In this document: positions 1 through 5,791 of the stretch, in pieces
How the letters are laid out: every line of letters starts with the position of its first letter
Numbering within the stretch: the stretch's first letter is position 1
NCBI GenBank assembly: GCA_036269915.1
Contig: DATBDM010000271.1
Coordinates: 1 to 7,361, forward strand
DNA length: 7,361 bases
Direction of reading: 5' to 3'
Source of the DNA: DATBDM01 sp036269915
GTDB taxonomy: Bacteria; Actinomycetota; Thermoleophilia; Solirubrobacterales; Solirubrobacteraceae
The notes under the pieces: generated by a model
Told to the model about the DNA's origin: nothing
The model's input: only the letters and a program-made list of their open reading frames with translations
Databases searched by the model: none
Translations under genes and position numbers: made by a program

Positions 1-1290
1 CAGCGCAAGGCCCCGCTCGTGGCCGGCGCGGTGATCACCGCGTTCGCGCTGGTGCCGGCGCTGCCAAAGGTCCCCTTCCTGCTGATCGGCGGCACCTTCT
101 TCGCCGTCGGATGGATGCTCAAGGACCAGCCGAACCGCGCCCAGCGCGACCAGGCGGCGGTCAAGGCCGCCGCCGCGCCGGCCGCCGCCGCGGGCGAGCT
201 CTCCCCGGCGCGCGACGCCGCGCTCGACGCGCTCGCGCTCGACCCGCTCGAGCTGGCGATCGGCTTCGGCCTCGTCCCGCTGGTGGACCAGAACGGCGGC
301 GGCACGCTGCTCGCGCGGGTGAAGACGATCCGCCGCCAGATCGCCGGTGAGCTCGGGATGGTGATCCCGCCCGTGCGCATCCGCGACGACGTCGGCCTGG
401 ACTCGCACGAGTACGTCATGCGCGTACGCGGCACCGAGGTCGCCCGCGGCGGCCTGATGCCCGGCCACCACCTCGCGATGGACCCGGGCGACGCGATGGG
501 CCAGCTCCCCGGCATCCCGACGACCGAGCCGGCCTTCGGGCTGCCGGCCGTGTGGGTGCCGGACACGGGCCGCGCCGAGGCCGAGGCGCTCGGCTGGACC
601 GTCGTCGACGGCGAGTCGGTCGTCGTCACCCACCTCACCGAGACGATCCGCGCGCACGCCGCCGACCTGCTCACCCGCCAGGAGACCCGCCAGCTGCTCG
701 ACCAGCTCAAGGAGTTCAACGCCGCGGTGGTCGACGAGGTCGTCCCCGACGTGCTCTCGGTCGGCGAGATCCAGCGCGTGCTGCAGGCGCTGCTGCGCGA
801 GGGCGTCTCCGTGCGCGACCTCGGCGGCGTCGTCGAGGCGATCGGCGACAAGGCCCGTCTCACCCGCGACCCGGCGATGCTCGCCGAGTACGCCCGGCAG
901 GCGCTCGGCCGCACGATCGTCGCGCCCTACATCGGCGCCCAGGGGGCGCTCAAGGCGATCGCGCTCGACCCGACGCTCGAGCAGGAGATCGCCGAGGCGC
1001 TGGTGCAGACCGCCGACGGCGAGTTCCTCGCGCTCGACCCGGCCCGCGCGGGCGCGCTCGTGGACTCCTGCTCGAGCCTGCTCGACGGCGCGATGGCCCG
1101 CGGCGACCGGCCCGTGCTGCTGTGCTCGGCCCGCGTGCGACGCCACCTGCGCCGCCTGTGCGAGCAGCGGATGCCACAGCTCGCGGTCTGCTCCTACAAC
1201 GAGATCGTGCCCGGCGTCGCGGTCGAGACGCTCGGCGTCCTCGCGCCGCCCGCGGCTCCGGCGAATGACCTCGCCGTGCCCGTCGGTTAG
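1..1290 (+). CDS. flhA: Flagellar export gate protein FlhA, C-terminal part (5' end outside window)
   Basis: FlhA is the large membrane subunit of the flagellar type III export gate; its cytoplasmic domain forms a ring that docks chaperone-substrate complexes. The reading frame is open from base 1, so the true start lies upstream; 429 residues are visible of a family length near 690. Visible residues 7-40 form the last hydrophobic segment, followed by an Ala-rich linker (about 41-75). The cytoplasmic domain begins with the family signature LELAIGFGLVPLVD (about 83-96), continues through GELGMVIPPVRIRDD, and ends with SYNEIVPGVAVETLG near the C-terminus. The apparent GTG at 19 is internal to the membrane segment and not a start. 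The tail after the family core is short, Ala/Pro-rich and probably unstructured. No frameshift is seen. Identification rests on these family motifs and on the flhF-like gene that follows. Confidence 0.95.
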   Translation, partial: QRKAPLVAGAVITAFALVPALPKVPFLLIGGTFFAVGWMLKDQPNRAQRDQAAVKAAAAPAAAAGELSPARDAALDALALDPLELAIGFGLVPLVDQNGGGTLLARVKTIRRQIAGELGMVIPPVRIRDDVGLDSHEYVMRVRGTEVARGGLMPGHHLAMDPGDAMGQLPGIPTTEPAFGLPAVWVPDTGRAEAEALGWTVVDGESVVVTHLTETIRAHAADLLTRQETRQLLDQLKEFNAAVVDEVVPDVLSVGEIQRVLQALLREGVSVRDLGGVVEAIGDKARLTRDPAMLAEYARQALGRTIVAPYIGAQGALKAIALDPTLEQEIAEALVQTADGEFLALDPARAGALVDSCSSLLDGAMARGDRPVLLCSARVRRHLRRLCEQRMPQLAVCSYNEIVPGVAVETLGVLAPPAAPANDLAVPVG

Positions 1291-1358
1291 ATCCCGGACC
1301 ATGACTGCATGTCCGCTGTTGCAGCTTGCGCGGCTTCTGCCGATTGACCCGTAAGACC

Positions 1359-2630
1359 ATGGACGCATCGACGACCGAGACCGCGCCGCCCGAGGGCGTG
1401 CGCACCTTCCGCGGGCGCTCGCTCGAGGAGATCCTGCCGCAGGTCCGCGCCGAGCTCGGCGCGGACGCCATCGTCGTGCGCCGCCGCGAGGGCCTCTCGG
1501 GCGGCGTCGCCGGCTTCTTCCAGCGCCCGTTCGCCGAGGTGGAGGCGCGTGTGCCGCACCCCGACGAGCTCGACCTCGGCGAAGGCGCGCTGCGCAACGA
1601 TCGCGCGACCGCCGAGGGGCTGCCCGCCATCCAGGCGCTCGTCGCGCAGGCGCGCCCGTTCGCTGACGCGCTGGCCGTCGCGCAGGGCGGCGTCGCCGAG
1701 CGCGCGCACGAGGTGCTTGTCGCCGCCGCGGCCTCCGCCGACGCCCCCGCCGGCCTCTACGGCCCGCAGCCCAGCGTCTCGATCCTCGCCGGCGACGACG
1801 ACGAGGTGCTCGAGGCCGAGCCCTACGAGCCCGTCGCGCTCTCCGCGCCGGCGCCCGCGTTCGCGCCGGAGCCCGCGGGCCCGCGCCGCCCGGCGGCGGC
1901 CGGCACCGCCGTCGCGCGACTGATCGCGGGTGGCCTGTCGGTCGACCTGGCCGAGGACGTCGTCGCCGAGGCGGTCGCCCACGGACTGCCGTTCGCCACC
2001 CCGCGCACGCTCAAGAAGCTGATCCGCACCACCTTCGCCCGCCGCCTGCCGGTGATGGCCGACCTCGGCGCGGGTCCGCGCGTGCTCGCGCTCGTGGGCG
2101 CCGGCGGCGCGGGCAAGTCCGCCGCCGTCGCCGCGCTCGCGAGCGCCTACGCCGCGGCGGGCGCCGACGTCGTCGTCGTGGCGCTGCGCGCCGCCGACGG
2201 CGGCCGCGCGCTCGCGGCCCGGCTGGAGCCGCTCGGCGTCTCCGTCCTCGCCGCCGCGAGCGCCGCCGAGGCCTCGCGCCGGCTCGAGGGCCGCTCCGCC
2301 GCGCTGGTGCTCGTCGACACCCCTGCCGCCGGCCCGGGCGACCGCCCCGCCGTCGCGGCGCTGGCCCGCGAGCTGCGCGAGCTCGGCGTGCTCGAGGTCC
2401 ACCTGACCGCGCCGGCCACCCTGTCCGCCGGCGCCGGCGACGAGCTCGTCGCCGCGCTCGCCCCGCTCGGCATCACCCACGTCGCCCTGACCCACGCCGA
2501 CCAGACCGCCCGCCCCGGCGCCGCGGTCGAGCTGGCGATCACCGCCCGCAAGCCGCTGTCGTACGCCTGCACGCGGGACGCCGTCGCGCCCGCGGATCCC
2601 CTCGAGCTCGCCGGGCGCCTGCTGCCCTGA
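1359..2630 (+). CDS. flhF: Divergent FlhF-type SRP-family GTPase
   Basis: FlhF proteins are SRP-family GTPases that act at the membrane in flagellar placement and number. This 423-aa protein has the FlhF layout: an N-terminal B-type domain (about 10-65, with VRTFRGRSLEEILPQVRAEL), an Ala/Pro-rich linker (about 120-183), a helical N domain (about 184-242) and a G domain. The P-loop GAGGAGKS is intact at 247-254. Other motifs have drifted: the usual DTYR is replaced by VALR, the DTAGR motif reads DTPAAG (from D320), and the TKxD base-specificity motif reads THAD (378-381). GTP binding is plausible, but normal hydrolysis or dimerisation is uncertain. I chose ATG 1359 over an in-frame TTG at 1326 because the family homology begins after it; no clear Shine-Dalgarno precedes either. 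It lies 68 nt after flhA and 2 nt before the PilZ gene. No FlhG/MinD-like partner is in the window. Confidence 0.8.
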   Translation: MDASTTETAPPEGVRTFRGRSLEEILPQVRAELGADAIVVRRREGLSGGVAGFFQRPFAEVEARVPHPDELDLGEGALRNDRATAEGLPAIQALVAQARPFADALAVAQGGVAERAHEVLVAAAASADAPAGLYGPQPSVSILAGDDDEVLEAEPYEPVALSAPAPAFAPEPAGPRRPAAAGTAVARLIAGGLSVDLAEDVVAEAVAHGLPFATPRTLKKLIRTTFARRLPVMADLGAGPRVLALVGAGGAGKSAAVAALASAYAAAGADVVVVALRAADGGRALAARLEPLGVSVLAAASAAEASRRLEGRSAALVLVDTPAAGPGDRPAVAALARELRELGVLEVHLTAPATLSAGAGDELVAALAPLGITHVALTHADQTARPGAAVELAITARKPLSYACTRDAVAPADPLELAGRLLP

Positions 2631-2632
2631 CC

Positions 2633-3268
2633 ATGGCCGCCGCTCCCGCCGCCGCCCCGCCCGTCACTCCCGGCACGCACGTCATCGTCCGGTTCGTGCA
2701 CGTCGGCGCGCTGCCGGCGACGATCGAGGCGGTCGAGCCCGGTGCGATCCGGGCGGTGCTCGCGGTGCCCGACCTGCGGGTGCGCCGGCTCGCCGGGACC
2801 GAGGTCTCGGTCGAGGTCACCAGCGGCCGCGGCATCCAGCGCTACGTCGGCTCGCTCGAGCTCGACGGCAAGCGCGCGGAGCTGCTGCGGGTCGTCCTCA
2901 CCGGCGAGGCCGAGCGCATCCAGCGCCGCGAGTGGGCGCGCATCGACGCGATCGTCCCCGTGCGCCTGACGGGCATCGACGAGCCGATCGAGGGCGCGAC
3001 CACGACCCTCAACGTCTCCGGCGGCGGGATGCTCGTCAACGATCCCTGGAACATGCCGCTCGGCATCGACGTGCGGATCGAGCTCGACGTCGAGCCGGGC
3101 GGGCCGCCCGTCCGCGCGCTCGGCCGGGTCGTCCGCGTCGTCCGCGAGGGCGGGATCGACCGCAAGGGCGTGCGGATCCTCGACATGGGCCGCGAGGACG
3201 AGGAGCGCCTCGTGCGCTTCGTCCGCGAGCGCGAGCGCGCGGCCCTGCGACTCGCGAGGGGCGGATGA
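2633..3268 (+). CDS. YcgR-like PilZ domain protein (predicted c-di-GMP receptor)
   Basis: This 211-aa protein has an N-terminal beta-rich domain (about 14-90), like the PilZN/YcgR-N region, followed by a PilZ domain. The two-part c-di-GMP signature is complete: RxxxR at 99-103 (REWAR, just after ERIQR) and NxSxxG at 127-132 (NVSGGG). A charged helix, REDEERLVRFVRERER, closes the domain. Proteins of this layout bind cyclic di-GMP and, in enterics and Bacillus, slow or brake the flagellar motor; in other bacteria they affect polysaccharide secretion. A flagellar role is favoured here by position. The ATG lies 2 nt after the flhF stop with no clear Shine-Dalgarno, so translation is probably coupled, and its stop overlaps the next start by 4 nt (ATGA). 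The domain call is secure from the motifs; motor braking is inferred. Confidence 0.88.
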   Translation: MAAAPAAAPPVTPGTHVIVRFVHVGALPATIEAVEPGAIRAVLAVPDLRVRRLAGTEVSVEVTSGRGIQRYVGSLELDGKRAELLRVVLTGEAERIQRREWARIDAIVPVRLTGIDEPIEGATTTLNVSGGGMLVNDPWNMPLGIDVRIELDVEPGGPPVRALGRVVRVVREGGIDRKGVRILDMGREDEERLVRFVRERERAALRLARGG

Positions 3269-3594
3269 GCTCCGAGGCCGGGGCGACCGAGATCTCGGTC
3301 GCCAACCACCCGCGCGCCGGCGGTGCGATCCGCCGCGCGCGCGCCCGCACCGGGCTGATCGCCGCCGGCCTCGTGCTGCTGCTGTGCCTGCACAAGGGCG
3401 TCCCCGCGCAGACCGCGGTCGTCCGCGCGCTCGTCGCGGGCGTCGCCGGCTTCCTCGTCGCGTGGATGATCGGCGTGACGCTGTGGCGCCAGATCGTGCT
3501 CGCCGAGCTGCGCGCGACCCACGAGGCGCGCCAGGCGCGCCGGCGCGACCAGCTCGAGGCCGCCGAGGCGCGCCGCCGCGCCGCCGCGGGCTGA
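3265..3594 (+). CDS. Small two-helix membrane protein of unknown function
   Basis: I do not recognise this 109-aa protein. An N-terminal polar stretch (1-20) leads to a basic RRARAR patch (23-28), a first hydrophobic segment (about 30-46), and a second (about 51-75). A highly charged Arg/Glu/Ala-rich tail (about 80-109) is probably a cytoplasmic helix or coiled coil. The basic patch before the first helix predicts a hairpin with both termini in the cytoplasm. The ATG overlaps the PilZ stop as ATGA and is preceded by GAGGGG (3256-3261), a usable Shine-Dalgarno, although closely spaced. Overlap and codon use like its neighbours support a real gene in the flhF-pilZ operon. It could be an accessory of the motor, the export gate or the PilZ protein, but nothing in the sequence shows which. 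Confidence 0.75.
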   Translation: MSSEAGATEISVANHPRAGGAIRRARARTGLIAAGLVLLLCLHKGVPAQTAVVRALVAGVAGFLVAWMIGVTLWRQIVLAELRATHEARQARRRDQLEAAEARRRAAAG

Positions 3595-3596
3595 GC

Positions 3597-3794
3597 ATGG
3601 CCTCCCAGCGCCTCGATCCGATCGACGGCGTGCTGCCGGCCGCAGCGGCGCCCGTGCGCCGCGTCCTGCTCACGCCCGCCGAGCGCGAGGCGGAGCGCCG
3701 CCGGCGCGAGCACGCCCGCGCGCGGCGCGAGGCGTCCGAGGCCGCCGAGCCCGCGCCCGACGAGGCGCCGCCGCGGCTCGACGTCCGCGGCTAG
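3597..3794 (+). CDS. Small charged hypothetical protein
   Basis: This unrecognised 65-aa protein starts 2 nt after the previous stop. It has a short non-helical head containing RLDPIDGVLPA, then a long Arg/Glu/Ala helix (about 26-49, TPAEREAERRRREHARARRE). An acidic Pro-rich stretch follows, ending in LDVRG. There is no signal peptide or membrane segment. The start is not backed by a strong Shine-Dalgarno, so coupling to the upstream gene is likely. Operon position and GC-rich third positions support it, but such Arg/Ala-rich frames also arise by chance in DNA of this composition. It is the last gene before the flagellin promoter, and I see no intrinsic terminator directly after it. Confidence 0.6.
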   Translation: MASQRLDPIDGVLPAAAAPVRRVLLTPAEREAERRRREHARARREASEAAEPAPDEAPPRLDVRG

Positions 3795-3800
3795 TACGCG

Positions 3801-3807
3801 AAAAAAA
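3801..3807 (+). promoter_or_regulatory. A-tract upstream of flagellin-1 promoter (UP-element-like)
   Basis: Seven consecutive A residues lie 5 nt upstream of the -35 element of the flagellin-1 promoter. This is a striking run in DNA this GC-rich, and it occupies the place of an UP element. The Bacillus subtilis hag promoter, also sigma-28-type, depends on such an element for high expression. The flagellin-2 and glycosyltransferase promoters lack it, which predicts that flagellin 1 is the stronger gene. The role is inferred from position. Confidence 0.5.
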
Positions 3808-3812
3808 CTTCC

Positions 3813-3839
3813 TCAAGTCCTCGGCGCAGGCGCCGATCA
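3813..3839 (+). promoter_or_regulatory. Sigma-28 (FliA/SigD/WhiG-type) promoter of flagellin 1
   Basis: The -35 TCAA (3813-3816), a 15-nt spacer and the -10 GCCGATCA (3832-3839) match the sigma-28 consensus TAAA-N15-GCCGATAA in spacing and in 10 of 12 positions. The start of transcription would fall near 3846, giving a leader of about 84 nt. An inverted repeat, TCGGCG/CGCCGA (3821-3836), covers the spacer and the start of the -10. Exactly the same two elements recur before flagellin 2. Confidence 0.85.
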
Positions 3840-3851
3840 CTTCGGGAGCAA

Positions 3852-3927
3852 GGGACGACAGGATGTCATCCCCGGGCGACAAGGAGTTGCCCGCAGCCCA
3901 TAAACCCGCGTCATCAAGGAGAGATGA
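3852..3927 (+). promoter_or_regulatory. Flagellin-1 mRNA leader with three GGA-loop hairpins (candidate CsrA sites)
   Basis: Three hairpins follow each other in the leader. Hairpin A (3852-3872) pairs GGGA/TCCC and GACA/TGTC around a GGA loop with one mismatch. Hairpin B (3874-3892) pairs GGGCGA/TTGCCC around loop CAAGGAG. Hairpin C (3911-3927) pairs TCATC/GATGA around loop AAGGAGA, which contains the Shine-Dalgarno. GGA in a hairpin loop is the CsrA/RsmA recognition hallmark; ACAGGATGT in A and ACAAGGAGTT in B resemble the selected CsrA consensus. The GGA triplets are 22 and 35 nt apart, suitable for bridging by a CsrA dimer. In Bacillus subtilis, CsrA blocks hag translation in this way and FliW relieves it. 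csrA and fliW are not in this window, so the regulator is inferred. Confidence 0.6.
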
Positions 3928-3929
3928 TC

Positions 3930-4775
3930 ATGGGCCTTCGTATCCAGAACAACATCGAGGCGTTCAACGCCCACCGTAACCTGACCTCGACGGCGGCCAA
4001 GGCTGCCCAGTCGATGGAGAAGCTTTCCTCGGGTTACCGCATCAACCGTGCCGCCGACGACGCGGCCGGCCTGGCCATCTCCGAGAAGATGCGCTCCCAG
4101 ATCGGCGGCCTCGCCCAGGCGCAGCGCAACGCGCAGGACGGCGTCTCGCTCGTGCAGACGGCGGAAGGTTCGCTGAACGAGGTCCACAGCATGCTCCAGC
4201 GCATGCGTGACCTGAAGGTGCAGTACGCCAACGGCACGCTGAGCACCGACGACAAGTCAGCGATCGTCGCCGAGGGCAAGCAGCTCGCCCAGGAGATCGG
4301 GAACATCCAGTCGACCACGAAGTTCAACGGCATCTCGCTGCTGGACGGCGCGGGTGGCACCTCTGGCGCCATCTCGTTCCAGGTCGGCGCGAACAGCGGC
4401 GAGACGATCAGCGTGACCACCAAGGACATCCTCGGCACGAACGGCGTCGGCACGAACATCGCCGCGCTCTCGGGCTCGAGCGCCTCGTCGACCACGTGGG
4501 ACTCCGTCTCGCTGACCGACATCGACGACGCGATCAAGAACGTGTCCTCGCTGCGCGGTGACTTCGGCGCGGTCCAGAACCGCCTCGACCACCGCCTCAA
4601 CAACCTCGCGACGTACCAGGAGAACCTGACCGCGTCCGAGAGCCGGATCCGCGACGTGGACATGGCATCCGAGATGACCGAGTACACGAAGCTGAACATC
4701 CTGCAGCAGGCCGGCACGAGCATGCTCGCGCAGGCCAACCAGGCCCCGCAGAACGTCCTTTCGCTCCTGCGGTAG
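3930..4775 (+). CDS. fliC: Flagellin 1
   Basis: This 281-aa flagellin is the filament subunit, secreted through the export gate and polymerised under the cap. The N-terminal D0/D1 region (1-140) carries family landmarks MGLRIQNN, SMEKLSSGYRINRAADDAAG and LQRMRDLKVQ. The C-terminal D1/D0 region (about 195-281) includes NLATYQENLTASESRIRDVDMA and ends in MLAQANQAPQNVLSLLR. The central part (about 141-195) is short, so the outer D2/D3 domains are absent. It is Ser/Thr-rich (for example GSSASSTTWDSVSLTD), offering possible O-glycosylation sites. I chose ATG 3930 over the in-frame ATG 3924 because AAGGAGAG lies 8 nt before it and the flagellin-2 protein starts at the same MGLRIQNN; 3924 would leave only 2 nt. 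T-ending codons such as CGT and GGT are more frequent at its 5' end than in neighbours, perhaps reflecting high expression. Confidence 0.97.
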   Translation: MGLRIQNNIEAFNAHRNLTSTAAKAAQSMEKLSSGYRINRAADDAAGLAISEKMRSQIGGLAQAQRNAQDGVSLVQTAEGSLNEVHSMLQRMRDLKVQYANGTLSTDDKSAIVAEGKQLAQEIGNIQSTTKFNGISLLDGAGGTSGAISFQVGANSGETISVTTKDILGTNGVGTNIAALSGSSASSTTWDSVSLTDIDDAIKNVSSLRGDFGAVQNRLDHRLNNLATYQENLTASESRIRDVDMASEMTEYTKLNILQQAGTSMLAQANQAPQNVLSLLR

Positions 4776-4810
4776 GCCCCACATAGCCCCACGAGGGGAC
4801 GGATCGCCGG

Positions 4811-4832
4811 CGGGCGGCCTTCGGGCCGCCCG
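4811..4832 (+). terminator. Intrinsic terminator of flagellin 1
   Basis: A perfect 9-bp stem, CGGGCGGCC/GGCCGCCCG, closes a TTCG tetraloop 35 nt after the stop codon, followed by a weak T-containing tail (TCTGCGTT). The very stable UUCG loop compensates for the poor U tract usual in this GC range. It lies 11 nt before the -35 element of the next promoter, so the two flagellins are probably separate transcripts. Confidence 0.85.
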
Positions 4833-4843
4833 TCTGCGTTAAC

Positions 4844-4870
4844 TCAACTCTGCGGCGGACCGGCCGATCA
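4844..4870 (+). promoter_or_regulatory. Sigma-28 (FliA/SigD/WhiG-type) promoter of flagellin 2
   Basis: TCAA (4844-4847), 15 nt, then GCCGATCA (4863-4870): the same elements and spacing as at flagellin 1, with an unrelated spacer, so the elements are conserved rather than simply duplicated sequence. The transcription start would be near 4877, giving a leader of about 50 nt. There is no A-tract upstream. Confidence 0.85.
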
Positions 4871-4881
4871 ACCCGTGCGAT

Positions 4882-4920
4882 CCGTCTCCGCCAGGAGAAC
4901 CCCCGTCTCCACCAGGAGGA
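4882..4920 (+). promoter_or_regulatory. Flagellin-2 leader: duplicated SD/anti-SD element
   Basis: Two near-identical 18-nt units, CCGTCTCCGCCAGGAGAA (4882-4899) and CCGTCTCCACCAGGAGGA (4903-4920), repeat with a 21-nt period. Each can fold on itself: TCTCC with GGAGA around GCCA in the first, and TCTCC with GGAGG around ACCA in the second (outer T-G wobble). The second unit contains the Shine-Dalgarno (GGAGG, 7 nt before the GTG), which would be sequestered. The GGA triplets 21 nt apart could also be CsrA dimer contacts. This architecture differs from the flagellin-1 leader. The repeat is seen directly; regulation is inferred. Confidence 0.6.
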
Positions 4921-4926
4921 GCCCTC

Positions 4927-5766
4927 GTGGGCCTTCGCATCCAGAACAACGTCGAGGCGTTCAACGCCCATCGCAACCTCACGTCAACGGCCGACAAGGC
5001 CGCGCAGTCGATGGAGAAGCTGTCGTCCGGCTATCGCATCAACCGCGCTGCCGACGACGCGGCCGGCCTGGCCATCTCCGAGAAGATGCGCGCCCAGATC
5101 GGCGGCCTCGCGCAGGCCCAGCGCAACGCGCAGGACGGCATCTCGCTTGTCCAGACGGCTGAAGGCTCGCTCAACGAGGTCCACTCGATGCTCGACCGCA
5201 TGCGCGACCTCAAGGTCCAGTACCTCAACGGCACGCTCGACGCGGACGACAAGTCGGCGATCGTCTCCGAGGCCAGCCAGCTCGCCCAGGAGATCGGCAA
5301 CATCCAGGGCACGACCAAGTTCAACGGCATCTCGCTGCTGGACGGCGCGACCCCGTCGATCTCCTTCCAGGTCGGCGCCAACTCCGGCGAGACGATCGAC
5401 GTCACGACGTCGGACCTGCTCGGCGCCGGCGGCGTCGGCACCGACATCGCCGCGCTGTCCGGCGCGGCCGCGTCGACGGCCGCGTGGGACAACGTCTCGC
5501 TCGACGAGATCGACACCGCGATCAAGAACGTGTCGTCGATGCGGTCGACCTTCGGTGCGGTCCAGAACCGCATGGACCACCGCCTCACCAACCTGGCGAC
5601 CTACCAGGAGAACCTGACCGCCTCCGAGAGCCGCATCCGCGACGTGGACATGGCCGAGGAGATGACCACGTTCACCAAGCTCAACATCCTCCAGCAGGCC
5701 GGCACGAGCATGCTCGCGCAGGCCAACCAGGCCCCGCAGAACGTCCTCACGCTCCTGCGCGGCTAG
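4927..5766 (+). CDS. fliC: Flagellin 2
   Basis: This second filament subunit of 279 aa is about 85% identical to flagellin 1 by hand alignment. Residues 1-140 align without gaps and the C-terminal 85 differ at only about nine positions. Differences cluster in the centre (about 141-195), where three residues are missing and many Ser/Thr of flagellin 1 become Ala, Asp or Asn (GAAASTAAWDNVSLDE). It has only D0/D1 domains. The start is GTG at 4927, set by AGGAGGAG 5-6 nt upstream and by homology; GTG is weaker than the ATG of flagellin 1. Codon third positions have diverged through much of the gene, so the duplication is old and both copies are under protein-level constraint. It could be a minor, hook-proximal or condition-specific filament component, but the sequence does not decide this. 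Confidence 0.97.
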   Translation: MGLRIQNNVEAFNAHRNLTSTADKAAQSMEKLSSGYRINRAADDAAGLAISEKMRAQIGGLAQAQRNAQDGISLVQTAEGSLNEVHSMLDRMRDLKVQYLNGTLDADDKSAIVSEASQLAQEIGNIQGTTKFNGISLLDGATPSISFQVGANSGETIDVTTSDLLGAGGVGTDIAALSGAAASTAAWDNVSLDEIDTAIKNVSSMRSTFGAVQNRMDHRLTNLATYQENLTASESRIRDVDMAEEMTTFTKLNILQQAGTSMLAQANQAPQNVLTLLRG

Positions 5767-5791
5767 CTCTTCACCTCCGTCGAAGCTGGTT

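Noticed and set aside
1320..1346. GCCGATTG with TGCA 15 nt upstream, a possible sigma-28 promoter for flhF
   Set aside because: The -35 matches only 2 of 4 and the -10 only 6 of 8 against the flagellin promoters. FlhF is normally an early gene. Too weak to annotate.
1301..1354. A 17-codon open frame ending 4 nt before the flhF ATG, a possible leader peptide
   Set aside because: It has no Shine-Dalgarno and its third positions are less GC-rich than real genes here; it is probably chance.
3801..3836. Minus-strand terminator (dyad followed by T7)
   Set aside because: The T tract is 13 nt from the stem, too far for an intrinsic terminator, and no minus-strand gene ends here.
3840..3929. c-di-GMP (GEMM-type) riboswitch in the flagellin-1 leader
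   Set aside because: The leader is long enough and the context fits, but the conserved GGGCAAACC and GACGCAAAGCC segments are absent.
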